Origin: Porphyromonadaceae bacterium UBA3318
Lineage (GTDB): Bacteria; Bacteroidota; Bacteroidia; Bacteroidales; Muribaculaceae
DNA: 23,460 nucleotides
Assembly (NCBI GenBank): GCA_002361235.1
Contig: DESI01000018.1
Location: 17,348 to 40,807 of the forward strand
Direction: 5' to 3'
The notes under the pieces were generated by a model. That model made no database searches. It saw only the letters and a list, made by a program, of their open reading frames with translations, and was not told where the DNA came from. Numbering within the stretch: position 1 is the stretch's first letter; every line of letters starts with the position of its first letter. Made by a program: the position numbers and the translations under genes. Shown piece by piece: positions 1 through 7,319 of this stretch.

Positions 1-48
1 GACCCCAACATTAAAAGTGTTGTGCTCTACCAGCTGAGCTAGCGAATC
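1..48 (-). tRNA. tRNA-Lys(UUU), 3' part outside the window
   Basis: Read on the minus strand, the sequence folds as a tRNA. The 5' acceptor strand is GATTCGC, followed by TA at positions 8-9. The D stem is GCTC/GAGC around AGCTGGTA. The anticodon stem is CAACA/TGTTG, enclosing the loop CTTTTAA. The anticodon is TTT (plus-strand 13-15), so the tRNA decodes lysine AAA/AAG. The window starts just after the anticodon arm, so the T arm, 3' acceptor strand and CCA end are not visible. A promoter with good Bacteroidetes spacing lies upstream at 93-124, divergent from bioB. Confidence 0.93.
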
Positions 49-92
49 CCAAAATTTGTCGCTTTAGGGCTTTTATTCCCTCAAAAGCGTTG

Positions 93-124
93 CAAAATTA
101 CAAGTATATTTTGAAACTACCAAA
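93..124 (-). promoter_or_regulatory. Promoter of tRNA-Lys
   Basis: On the minus strand there is a -33 TTTG (plus-strand 121-124), 20 bp of spacer, and a -7 TAATTTTG (plus-strand 93-100). This matches the Bacteroidetes consensus TTTG / TAnnTTTG with the preferred spacing. Transcription would start about 35-40 bases before the mature tRNA 5' end. The assignment rests on sequence match only. Confidence 0.65.
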
Positions 125-142
125 TAATTCGCTAAAAATTTG

Positions 143-150
143 TAATTTTG
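143..150 (+). promoter_or_regulatory. Possible -7 element for bioB
   Basis: TAATTTTG matches the Bacteroidetes -7 motif TAnnTTTG and lies about 54 bases upstream of the bioB ATG. No TTTG stands at the expected 19-21 bp upstream; the nearest, at 110-113, is 29 bp away. It is therefore only a candidate. It would place the bioB promoter next to the divergent tRNA-Lys promoter. Confidence 0.35.
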
Positions 151-203
151 TGGTTGGAATTGAAACTATAGGCCGTCTCTGAACGATGGCTTGACATTAA
201 TAT

Positions 204-1202
204 ATGAATATACAGGAACTGTCGGAGCGGATAGTGCGCGAGGTGCGTGAGGGCCATCGCGAGATGCGCTATGCTCCTAATGCGTATATCAGTCGCGAAG
301 AGGCTGCGGAACTGGCGGAGACTCCGGACATAGACGCGCTGTGCGACGGCGCGGACTACATCAGTACCAAACTGGTGGGGCGCAACGTGGATTCGTGCAG
401 CATCGTGAACGCTCGCTCGGGTCTGTGCGGCGAGGACTGCAAGTGGTGTGCCCAGGCGGTGCGCCACCATACGGGCTGCAACACCTACGAGCATCTGGAC
501 GATGAATCTATCGTGGCTGCGGGCCGCGTGAACGCCCGCGAGGGTATACGCCGGTTCAGTCTGGTGACGTCGGGGCGCGCGTTGTCGGACGCCGATGTGG
601 ACCGCTTCTGTGAGACATACCGCAAGCTGACGGCTGAAACCGGGCTTTATCTTTGTGCGTCGATGGGGCTGTTGACCGAGGCGCAGCTGCAACGGCTGGC
701 CGCGGCCGGTGTGAAACGCTATCACTGCAACATGGAGACCTCGCGCGAATTCTTCCCGACACTGTGCTCCACTCACACTCCCGACGACAAGATGGCTACG
801 ATACGCGCCGCCCGCAAGGCCGGTATGCAGGTGTGCAGCGGCGGCATCATAGGCATGGGCGAGAGTATGGCTCAGCGTCTGGACTTAGCTTTCGAACTTG
901 CTGAACTCGGCGTGGATTCCGTGCCGATGAACATTCTGAACCCCATCCCCGGCACGCCGCTGGAAAATACTCCGTTGATAAGCGAGGAGGAGATAATCCG
1001 CACTGCGGCCACGTGGCGTTTCATCCTGCCTGACAAGTCGATACGCTTCGCCGGCGGCCGGATGCGCCTCAGCCACGGGTCGATGGTGCGCCTGCTGCAC
1101 GGCGGCATCAACGGCGTGCTGATGGGCGACATGCTGACCACCGTAAGCAACGACATAGCATCCGACCGGATTCTGTTCAAGGAAGCGGACATGATATTCT
1201 GA
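204..1202 (+). CDS. bioB: Biotin synthase (radical SAM), anaerobe-type cysteine set
   Basis: BioB inserts sulfur into dethiobiotin to make biotin, the last step of the pathway, in the cytoplasm. The 332-residue length is normal. The radical-SAM cluster motif CxxxCxxC is at C75, C79 and C82 (GLCGEDCKWCAQ). Other family marks are LYLCASMG (C151), YHCNMETS (174-180), QVCSGGIIGMGE (C211), NPIPGTPL and IRFAGGRM (R281, R286). E. coli BioB holds its auxiliary 2Fe-2S cluster with Cys97, Cys128, Cys188 and Arg260. Here the Cys97 position appears to be Ser119 (FSLVTSG), and two extra cysteines occur, C175 (HCN instead of the NHN of E. coli) and C188. This resembles the type II BioB of obligate anaerobes. 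The start is the first in-frame ATG after the candidate promoter. No other biotin gene is in the window, so dethiobiotin must be made elsewhere or imported. Confidence 0.95.
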   Translation: MNIQELSERIVREVREGHREMRYAPNAYISREEAAELAETPDIDALCDGADYISTKLVGRNVDSCSIVNARSGLCGEDCKWCAQAVRHHTGCNTYEHLDDESIVAAGRVNAREGIRRFSLVTSGRALSDADVDRFCETYRKLTAETGLYLCASMGLLTEAQLQRLAAAGVKRYHCNMETSREFFPTLCSTHTPDDKMATIRAARKAGMQVCSGGIIGMGESMAQRLDLAFELAELGVDSVPMNILNPIPGTPLENTPLISEEEIIRTAATWRFILPDKSIRFAGGRMRLSHGSMVRLLHGGINGVLMGDMLTTVSNDIASDRILFKEADMIF

Positions 1203-1258
1203 TAACATAAATCTCTCCATAATATAAAAAAACTCTCCACAATAACACAATACAAGAC

Positions 1259-2209
1259 ATGGACATATCGGTAGTGATCCCATTATACAACGAGGCCGAG
1301 TCTCTTCCGGAGCTAGCGTCGTGGATAGAGCGCGTGATGAGCGAGAATAATTTCAGCTACGAGATCCTGTTCATCAACGACGGTTCGCGCGACAACTCGG
1401 TGGAGGTGATACGCGGACTGCAGGCCTCCAATCCTTATATACATTGCGTGTCGTTCAGCCGCAACTACGGCAAGAGTCCGGCGCTGGACACCGGCTTCGC
1501 GCGGGCCAAGGGCGACGTGGTGATCACTATGGACGCCGACCTGCAGGACTCGCCCGACGAGATACCGGAACTGTACCGCATGATTACGGTGGAGGGCTAC
1601 GACCTTGTGTCGGGCTGGAAGAAGAAGCGTTACGACCCGCTGTCGAAGACGATACCCACCAAACTGTTCAACGCCACGGCCCGCAAGGTATCGGGCATAC
1701 ATAACCTGCACGACTTCAACTGCGGCCTCAAGGCCTATAAACGCGACGTAGTGAAGCACATCGAGGTTTACGGCGACATGCACCGTTACATTCCCTATCT
1801 GGCCAAGAACGCCGGTTATGGCAAGATCGGCGAGAAGGTGGTGCATCACCAGGCCCGTAAATACGGCGTCAGCAAGTTCGGTCTGGACCGTTTCGTGAAC
1901 GGCTACCTCGACCTCGCGTCCCTGTGGTTCCAGACCAAGTTCGGCATCAAGCCCATGCACTTCTTCGGGCTGCTCGGATCATTGATGTTCCTGATCGGCT
2001 TCGTCGCCGTGGTGACGGTGCTGATACTCAAGATAGTGGCCATGAATTCGGATACGTTCGTGTTCTACCTCACCAAGTCGGTGTATTTCTATCTGTCGCT
2101 GACGTTCATGGTGTTGGGCGTGCAGTTCTTCTGCACCGGCTTCATCGGCGAGCTGATAACGCGCAATTCGGTCGAACGGCGCAATTACCTAATAGCCGAG
2201 GAATTTTGA
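1259..2209 (+). CDS. DPM1/GtrB-type polyprenyl-phosphate glycosyltransferase (GT2)
   Basis: 316 residues. The N-terminal GT-A domain (about 1-225) starts with DISVVIPLYNEAESLPEL and carries INDGS (39-43) and the metal-binding DADLQDSPDEIPEL (92-105). Two C-terminal hydrophobic segments (about 235-257 and 274-300) should anchor it in the inner membrane. Enzymes of this layout (dolichol-phosphate mannose synthase, GtrB, ArnC relatives) move a sugar from a nucleotide donor onto undecaprenyl phosphate, giving a lipid-linked sugar for use in the periplasm. The donor sugar cannot be told from sequence. It starts 56 bases after bioB, with no clear promoter between. Its TGA overlaps the start of the DUF6452 gene, so the two are probably translated together. 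Confidence 0.88.
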   Translation: MDISVVIPLYNEAESLPELASWIERVMSENNFSYEILFINDGSRDNSVEVIRGLQASNPYIHCVSFSRNYGKSPALDTGFARAKGDVVITMDADLQDSPDEIPELYRMITVEGYDLVSGWKKKRYDPLSKTIPTKLFNATARKVSGIHNLHDFNCGLKAYKRDVVKHIEVYGDMHRYIPYLAKNAGYGKIGEKVVHHQARKYGVSKFGLDRFVNGYLDLASLWFQTKFGIKPMHFFGLLGSLMFLIGFVAVVTVLILKIVAMNSDTFVFYLTKSVYFYLSLTFMVLGVQFFCTGFIGELITRNSVERRNYLIAEEF

Positions 2210-2709
2210 GACAGTTGAGATACATATTGGCGTTGCCGGGGCTGTTGGTGCTGTGTGCCTGCGGCTCGGAATGCTACGAGAACCAGAACTCGCTGCCGCT
2301 GGCCAAGTTCCGCTACGTGCAGGACTCGGTGCCGGTGGACTGCGGCATGGACTCGCTTAAAGTCTATGGGCTCGGAGTGCCCAACGACTCGGTGCTGTGG
2401 GACGGAGGACAGACCCAGCAGCTGTATCTGCCGTTCCGCGTGGATCAGGACACCACGATGTATGTGTTCGAGCATACGCGTGTCAGCGAGGCGCGCGACA
2501 CTGCCACATTCATATACGAGCGCGCCCCGCAGTTCGTGTCGGCCGAGTGTGGCGTCAGTCTGGTGTACAGGATGAAGAGCATCACTACCACCGGACCCTT
2601 CATCGACTCAATTACCTGCCCCAACGGCGAGATAACCAACAAGAACGTCAGCAACCTCGTGATATATCTGCACCACGAGCCTGAGGAGGAAGGAGGGGAG
2701 GAACAATGA
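2206..2709 (+). CDS. DUF6452 family lipoprotein
   Basis: A protein of 167 residues if it starts at TTG 2206, giving a TTGA overlap with the glycosyltransferase stop. An alternative TTG at 2215 gives a weaker n-region. The N-terminus reads (M)RQLRYILALPG then LLVLCAC, a short lipoprotein signal with cysteine in an LCAC lipobox. The mature part contains CGSECYENQNSLPLAKF, VDCGMDSLKVYGLG and a repeated LYLPF/TATFIYERAP beta-strand pattern typical of the Bacteroidetes DUF6452 family. The function is unknown. The C-terminus EPEEEGGEEQ is encoded by a purine-rich stretch that also gives an AGGAGG (2691-2696) nine bases before the next ATG. The gene overlaps the next one by ATGA. A longer upstream reading in the same frame runs through the glycosyltransferase and is not credible. 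Confidence 0.8.
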   Translation: MRQLRYILALPGLLVLCACGSECYENQNSLPLAKFRYVQDSVPVDCGMDSLKVYGLGVPNDSVLWDGGQTQQLYLPFRVDQDTTMYVFEHTRVSEARDTATFIYERAPQFVSAECGVSLVYRMKSITTTGPFIDSITCPNGEITNKNVSNLVIYLHHEPEEEGGEEQ

Positions 2710-3746
2710 AACCATCAATAGTCCGCCTTCTTACCGGCATCGTCGTGCTTCTGACCGTGATATGCACGGCCATGCCGGCCTTGGCACAGACGGAACCGGT
2801 GCTAACCGATTCGATAGCTGCCGATACGATACAGAACGTTGCGGAAAGGGTAGATTCGATACCGGCCAAGCCCGTAAGCCGGCCGACGCGCAAGGTGACG
2901 CCCGTGGATGTGGACGACCAGAAGCGCGAGCCGGTGCTGCATTATTACGACAAGCACGGCGAGCTGCTGGACGAACCGGTATTGTTCCTGGCCACGCTCG
3001 ACACCGTGACCAAGCCCAAGTCGAAGCCGATTTACCCAAAATTCAACGGCGTGTCGGTCGGAGTGAATTTCGCCGACGCCATTATGATGGCTTTAGGCCA
3101 GAAGTTCGGGTCGTACGATGTATGGGCCGACGTGTCGCTGTGGAACTGGCTGTTTCCGGTGATAGAGGCCGGCATCGGTTACGCCGATGATACTCCCGAG
3201 AACAAAAACTTTACATATAAGGTGTCGCCCAGCTTCTACTGCAAGCTCGGTGTTAACTATAACTTCCTGTACAAGAGCAATCCGGACTATCAGCTATACT
3301 TGGGACTGCGTGCGGCCATGTCGAATTTCGGCTGGTCGGCACGGAACGTGACCGTCAACTCCGATTACTGGCAGGAATCGCAGAAGTTTGACCTGACCGG
3401 TATGCGCTCCACCGCATTCTGGGGCGAGGTGCTGGCCGGCATCAAGGTGAAGATAGTCAGTGGATTCTCGTTGGGGTGGAACGTGCGCTGGCGCGTACCG
3501 TTCAGCATCGGCAAGGCGAAGCCCGGGGGGCTGCCCGACGGCATGGAGGCGTTGCGTATAAGCAAGCCGTGGTTCATACCCGGCTACGGCGGCCATTCGG
3601 CCATCACGTTCAACGTTTCGGCCATCTGGACATTCGGCGGCAAGAGCAAGGCTGACATCGACGCGCAGGCCGAGGCCGAAGCCAAGGCATCTGAGATGGA
3701 AGGACCCGCGACTAAGCCTGAAGATTCAAAGCAGGAACAGGAATAA
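2706..3746 (+). CDS. DUF6048 family envelope protein
   Basis: 346 residues with a clear Sec signal peptide (about 1-28, cleavage near ALAQ). Residues 29-100 form a polar linker, for example PVSRPTRKVTPVDVDDQK. From about 115 onward, alternating hydrophobic and aromatic strands follow, such as VGVNFADAIMMALGQKFGSYDVWADVSLWNWLF, NFTYKVSPSFYCKLGVNYNFLY and ITFNVSAIWTFGG; this suggests a small outer-membrane beta-barrel. The last strand is followed by a charged tail of about 35 residues rich in Ala, Glu and Lys, unusual because barrels normally end on an aromatic residue. DUF6048 and DUF6452 genes commonly sit together in Bacteroidales (from memory). Here they overlap by ATGA, so partnership is likely. 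The molecular function is unknown. Confidence 0.8.
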   Translation: MKPSIVRLLTGIVVLLTVICTAMPALAQTEPVLTDSIAADTIQNVAERVDSIPAKPVSRPTRKVTPVDVDDQKREPVLHYYDKHGELLDEPVLFLATLDTVTKPKSKPIYPKFNGVSVGVNFADAIMMALGQKFGSYDVWADVSLWNWLFPVIEAGIGYADDTPENKNFTYKVSPSFYCKLGVNYNFLYKSNPDYQLYLGLRAAMSNFGWSARNVTVNSDYWQESQKFDLTGMRSTAFWGEVLAGIKVKIVSGFSLGWNVRWRVPFSIGKAKPGGLPDGMEALRISKPWFIPGYGGHSAITFNVSAIWTFGGKSKADIDAQAEAEAKASEMEGPATKPEDSKQEQE

Positions 3747-3763
3747 AAACTTGTTATAACAAG
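3745..3763 (-). terminator. Weak terminator for the minus-strand TonB-domain gene
   Basis: The perfect palindrome CTTGTTATAACAAG (3750-3763) is followed on the minus strand by TTTTT. The stem is short (about 5 bp with a TATA loop). It lies about 55 bases past the stop of the gene at 3819-4262. Confidence 0.4.
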
Positions 3764-3767
3764 AAAG

Positions 3768-3795
3768 AAGACGCACCCGGGAGTGTGTCTTTTTT
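3768..3795 (+). terminator. Rho-independent terminator after the DUF6048 gene
   Basis: Stem AAGACGCAC (3768-3776) pairs with GTGTGTCTT (3783-3791), with one G-U pair, over a 6-base loop, and runs into a T tract. It lies 22 bases after the DUF6048 stop and closes the plus-strand run that begins at bioB or the glycosyltransferase. Confidence 0.72.
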
Positions 3796-3818
3796 GTTTT
3801 TTATAATGTGATGTCGGA

Positions 3819-4262
3819 TTATTTGCGGAACGGTACCGACCATACCACACGGACCGGAACGGGCTTGCCGTCCATTCTGCCGGGTGTCCATTCAGGCATC
3901 TTGCTCAGTACGCGGATGGCTTCCTTGTTGAGGGCCGGGTTTACGCCGCGCAGCACGGAGATATGGCTGACGGAGCCGTCGGTATTCACCACGAACGAGC
4001 AGGTGACGCGGCCCTGAATACCCTTGCGGTAAGCATCGAGGGGGTAATTGCGCGTGGCGTTGATGAATGTCATCAGGTTACGGTCGCCTCCGGGGAACGA
4101 TGGCTTGTCGGTGACGTAGTCATATTCATACACCTCCATATAGCTCTGAGCTCCCGAGGCGTTGGAACCGATGTTGACACGGCATGTCTGGGCCTTGGCA
4201 GGCAGGCCTGTTGTCAATAATAAGCTGATAAGTAATGAGGTATGAAGTAAAAGTCTTACCAT
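3819..4262 (-). CDS. Secreted TonB C-terminal-domain protein
   Basis: 147 residues. Residues 1-25 form a signal peptide (LLLHTSLLISLLLTTGLPAKAQ, likely cut after AKA). Residues about 55-145 form a TonB C-terminal domain: the PSFPGGDRNLMTFINATRNYP entry motif, then GIQGRVTCSFVVNTDGSV, the region ending in MPEWTPGRMDGKPVPVRVVW, and VPF at the end. In classical TonB this domain couples inner-membrane energy to outer-membrane transporters through an uncleaved N-terminal anchor and a proline-rich linker. Here both are absent, so the protein is probably periplasmic and may bind TonB boxes or serve another role. If the signal is not cleaved, it would be a very short anchored TonB. It is monocistronic, with a candidate promoter at 4343-4377 and convergent to the DUF6048 gene. 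Confidence 0.82.
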   Translation of the reverse strand: MVRLLLHTSLLISLLLTTGLPAKAQTCRVNIGSNASGAQSYMEVYEYDYVTDKPSFPGGDRNLMTFINATRNYPLDAYRKGIQGRVTCSFVVNTDGSVSHISVLRGVNPALNKEAIRVLSKMPEWTPGRMDGKPVPVRVVWSVPFRK

Positions 4263-4342
4263 AAATACTTCCTTAAATTAGGAAATGCGTTCGAAATAGC
4301 TGAATTGACCGGACTCGCGGAGAAGTCGCGACCAACTCTATG

Positions 4343-4377
4343 CAAAATTATAATGTTATAACGAATTAGCCAACAAA
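4343..4377 (-). promoter_or_regulatory. Candidate promoter for the TonB-domain gene
   Basis: On the minus strand, -7 TAATTTTG (plus-strand 4343-4350) with a possible -33 TTTG (4374-4377). The spacer is 23 bp, slightly longer than the usual 19-21. It leaves an untranslated leader of about 70 bases. The rest of the 4263-4476 gap is AT-rich with three GGAGAC copies near porQ; I see no convincing porQ terminator or RNA gene there. Confidence 0.42.
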
Positions 4378-4476
4378 CGGTGCATTAATTATAGTTAAAA
4401 ATATTAAACACGTGGAGACGGGCTTTCGCAGAAGCTCAAGGCGGGAGACAAAAGGAGACGCGGCGGGGCTGCCCTT

Positions 4477-5511
4477 CTATTCCTCGTCGTAGATGAGCGA
4501 GGGAATGGTGTAGGAGAGGTTGAGCACCAGCGAGGAGCCGGATTTGTGAGGCATGGCGTATGCTACGTCGGCCTTGAAGCCCTTGACCTTAAAGCCGATG
4601 CCGAGCGAAAAACCGCTTAGGATGTTGCGGCCGAAAGTACTCATGTCGGAGGCCACGCGGTAATTATAGGCAAGCGCGGCGTAGAATTTATCGTTGGCCT
4701 GATACTGCAGGCCGAAGATGAGATGGCGGAAGAAGTTGGTGAAAAATCCGTTCTTCATTTTGAGGGTGTCTGCGCCATCAGAGTAGCTGTAATAGGGTAT
4801 GCGCCAGCGCACCAGATTATTGGCGGTGATGCTGATCTGCAATGGCAGACGGCCGAGCGACTGCATATAGCCAAGCTGTATGTCGAAGGGGAGTCGGGCG
4901 TAACGGTCGGTGAATCGCTTGACCTGTCCGCCCATATTGCGCAGCAGAATGGAGAAGCTGAGGTCGTGGTCCGGGTCGTAGTAGTTGACGCCTAAATCCG
5001 CGGCGATGGCGAATGCCTTGTAGTTCTCGTACGACGAATACGCCATCTTGAGGTTGGCACCGCCGCGCCAGCGGCCGGAGATGTCGCGCGAATATGTGCC
5101 TTCGATTATCAGGTCTGATGGAGTGAAGGCTCCGGTAGGGGTCCCGAACTCGTCGTAGCCGTCGAATTTGCCGTAGTTAAGGTAGCGGATTCCCACTGCG
5201 AACGCGCTGTGCTCGTCCACGCCCATGCCGTAGCGCAGTCCGGCAAAATTGCCCGACGCCATATAGAGCATATAGTTGAATTCCACCTGCTTCTCCAGCT
5301 CCGGGCCTATCAGGGCCGGGTTCTGGTCGGACAGCGACACATCCTCGTCGATGATGGTGATGTTGTTGCCTCCGAGTGCGTAGACATGCGCCGAGGTGGG
5401 GATGTCCAGGAAGTTATAGGCTGTATTGGAGTTCTCGGCATGCGCCGATGTGGCCACGACTGCCGCCGTTGCCGCTATGATGCCCGGTATGTGCCTTGAA
5501 ATCCGTTTCAC
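4477..5511 (-). CDS. porQ: Type IX secretion system protein PorQ
   Basis: 344 residues with a signal peptide (1-25, ending SAHA). The hallmark N-terminal region of the mature protein, YNFLDIPTSAHVYALGGNNITIIDEDVSLSDQNPALI in part, matches PorQ of the PorV/PorQ outer-membrane family. The rest is a series of amphipathic strands ending in LVLNLSYTIPSLIYDEE, consistent with a FadL-like 14-stranded barrel. PorQ is thought to work with PorU, PorV and PorZ in attaching type IX cargo proteins to the cell surface. It is the last gene of the folP-cdaA-porQ run, 44 bases after cdaA. No other T9SS gene is in the window, as is usual because these genes are scattered in Bacteroidales. Confidence 0.87.
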   Translation of the reverse strand: MKRISRHIPGIIAATAAVVATSAHAENSNTAYNFLDIPTSAHVYALGGNNITIIDEDVSLSDQNPALIGPELEKQVEFNYMLYMASGNFAGLRYGMGVDEHSAFAVGIRYLNYGKFDGYDEFGTPTGAFTPSDLIIEGTYSRDISGRWRGGANLKMAYSSYENYKAFAIAADLGVNYYDPDHDLSFSILLRNMGGQVKRFTDRYARLPFDIQLGYMQSLGRLPLQISITANNLVRWRIPYYSYSDGADTLKMKNGFFTNFFRHLIFGLQYQANDKFYAALAYNYRVASDMSTFGRNILSGFSLGIGFKVKGFKADVAYAMPHKSGSSLVLNLSYTIPSLIYDEE

Positions 5512-5555
5512 ATTATCATTAACGCGCCAAACGGAGTTGTATTGTTACAGCCGGC

Positions 5556-6320
5556 TTAGTTCAGTGCCGTGGAGAGGATATGCTCCAGCTCCGTAACGCT
5601 GATCTTGACCTTGATGCTGCCGGAATGTGCCACGGATATGCCCCCGGTTTCCTCGCTGACGATTACGCACACGGCGTCGGTGACCTGGCTCATGCCTAAG
5701 GCGGCGCGGTGGCGCAGGCCTAAGTTCTTGGGAATGTTCATGTCGTGGCTGACGGGGAGGATGCAGCCCACGGCCGCGATGCGGTTGCCGGCTATGATCA
5801 TGGCCCCGTCGTGCAGAGGGGAGTTCTTGAAGAATATGTTCTCTATCAGCCGGGCATTGATGTCGGCGTCGATTTCGTCGCCCGTTTTCTCGTAATCGCC
5901 GAGGGGGACCTTGCGCTGGAACACGATCAGTGCTCCGGTCTTGGACTTGGCCATCGACATGCAGGCGTACACCACGGCCATGACCTCGGCGTGCCTGTTG
6001 TCGTCGTTTTTCTCATGCCGGAACATGCGGGTGAAATGCTTGAACTTGCCCGGCCCTCCGATGTCTATCAGGAAACGTTTTATCTGGTCCTGGAACAGGA
6101 TGACCAGCACGATAAGGCCTATGCTCATGAATTTGTCGACGATGGTGCCGGTGAGCCTCATGCCGAAAATCTCGTAGCACACCACCCACAGCACGATGAA
6201 GGCGAGCACACCGTAGAACAGCGACAGTGTGCCGCTGTTTTTCATGAGGCGATACAGATAGAACAGCAGCAGCGCGACTATCAGGATATCGACAATGTCT
6301 TTGATACCGAAATCAATCAT
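5556..6320 (-). CDS. cdaA: Membrane diadenylate cyclase CdaA (c-di-AMP synthase)
   Basis: 254 residues. Three hydrophobic segments (about 8-23, 33-52, 62-79) precede a cytoplasmic DAC/DisA_N domain (about 85-250). The catalytic motifs are present: TGALIVF (128-134), HDGAMII with the DGA triad (171-173), and RHRAALG with the RHR motif (203-205). The enzyme joins two ATP to make cyclic di-AMP, a second messenger for cell-wall and osmotic homeostasis. The ATG at 6320 lies inside the folP coding region, an 8-base overlap, so translation is probably coupled. The usual Firmicutes partner cdaR and glmM are not next to it. Confidence 0.94.
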   Translation of the reverse strand: MIDFGIKDIVDILIVALLLFYLYRLMKNSGTLSLFYGVLAFIVLWVVCYEIFGMRLTGTIVDKFMSIGLIVLVILFQDQIKRFLIDIGGPGKFKHFTRMFRHEKNDDNRHAEVMAVVYACMSMAKSKTGALIVFQRKVPLGDYEKTGDEIDADINARLIENIFFKNSPLHDGAMIIAGNRIAAVGCILPVSHDMNIPKNLGLRHRAALGMSQVTDAVCVIVSEETGGISVAHSGSIKVKISVTELEHILSTALN

Positions 6321-7191
6321 GGGCGTTTGTGGTGTATCGCAGGTTTGGGAAAATGTTGTCGCTGTTGTCGCGCAGCAGGTCGAACAGGCGGCAGGTCTGG
6401 ACGGCAGGCTTTACGTCGTGAACGCGGATGATGTCGGCACCGAGCATCAGCGCGAAGGCATCGGCCGCCACTGTGGCGTCGCCGGCCTCGGCGGGAGTGA
6501 TGTCCAATGGCTTCCACAGCATGGTCTTGCGCGATATGCCGGCCAATACCGGACAGTTCAGCGAATGGAACAGGTCGAGGGCCGCAAGCAGGCGGTAGTT
6601 CTGGTCGGTAGTCTTGGCGAAGCCGAATCCGGGGTCGACTATGACGTCGGCTATACCGGCCTGGCGGCAGTCGGCCACTTTGAAGGCGAGGTCGCTCAGA
6701 ACATCGGCGGCCACGTCGTCATACTGCGTAAGTTGCTGCATTGTGGCCGGCGTGCCGCGCGTATGCATCAGCACGTAAGGCACCTGCAGTTCGGCCACCG
6801 TGGGGATTATGTCGGGGTCGAGTGTGCCGCCGCCTATGTCGTTGATTATGTCTGCGCCGAAGTTGGCCACGACTTTGCGGGCCACGTCGGCGCGGAACGT
6901 GTCGACCGACAGGATGGCGTCGGGACAGTCGCGCCGTATGGACTCCAGCGCAGGAGCGAGCCGGTCGTATTCTTCGTCGGGCGATACGGGGGCGGCGCCG
7001 GGACGTGTGGAATAGCCGCCGATGTCCAGTATGTCGGCGCCGTCGTCAAGCATCCGCCGGGCTATGCCGGCGGCATTGTCGCCCGCGCGGCTGGCCGCGT
7101 GGAAACTGTCGGGCGTCACGTTGATGATGCCCATTACCTTCGGGCGGCTCAATGACAGAAGTCGGCCGCGTATTTCGATGCTGCGTTCCAT
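6313..7191 (-). CDS. folP: Dihydropteroate synthase
   Basis: 292 residues, a TIM barrel that condenses p-aminobenzoate with dihydropterin pyrophosphate in folate synthesis; the target of sulfonamides. Substrate motifs are intact: NVTPDSF (24-30), DIGGYSTRPGA (56-66), SVDTFR (95-100), INDIGGG (116-122), DPGFGFAKT (186-194), GISRKTM (218-224, phosphate binding) and RVHDV (256-260). The start MERSIEIRGR gives the usual short leader before the first barrel strand. It is the first gene of the minus-strand folP-cdaA-porQ operon and divergent from rplS. No clean TAnnTTTG promoter could be fixed for it. Confidence 0.95.
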   Translation of the reverse strand: MERSIEIRGRLLSLSRPKVMGIINVTPDSFHAASRAGDNAAGIARRMLDDGADILDIGGYSTRPGAAPVSPDEEYDRLAPALESIRRDCPDAILSVDTFRADVARKVVANFGADIINDIGGGTLDPDIIPTVAELQVPYVLMHTRGTPATMQQLTQYDDVAADVLSDLAFKVADCRQAGIADVIVDPGFGFAKTTDQNYRLLAALDLFHSLNCPVLAGISRKTMLWKPLDITPAEAGDATVAADAFALMLGADIIRVHDVKPAVQTCRLFDLLRDNSDNIFPNLRYTTNAHD

Positions 7192-7211
7192 AGCGCGAAG
7201 TTAACGCTTTT

Positions 7212-7243
7212 TTTGCTCATATTAAAAAAAATCGCTAACTTTG
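7212..7243 (+). promoter_or_regulatory. Promoter of rplS
   Basis: -33 TTTG (7212-7215), a 20 bp spacer, then -7 TAACTTTG (7236-7243). This is an exact match to the Bacteroidetes housekeeping consensus and suits a strongly expressed ribosomal gene. It predicts a start near 7250 and a leader of about 70 bases, which could carry autoregulation, though I see no clear fold. Confidence 0.75.
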
Positions 7244-7319
7244 CGCCCGATTCGGTAATCTCTGGCGCGACATTGCAGCGCGTTTATATTGCCGGCATAA
7301 CTTAATTCAACTAAATAAA

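Noticed and set aside
1924..2205. N-terminal extension of the DUF6452 protein upstream of its lipobox
   Set aside because: It overlaps the membrane part of the GT2 gene in another frame and would bury the lipoprotein signal in the middle of the protein.
6295..7155. Plus-strand open frame of 286 codons opposite folP
   Set aside because: folP has every catalytic motif intact on the minus strand; the plus frame shows Gly/Val/His-rich low-meaning sequence.
7196..7227. Possible folP promoter with TAACTTCG
   Set aside because: The -7 has a mismatch, no TTTG stands at the right distance, and the start would fall on the ATG itself.
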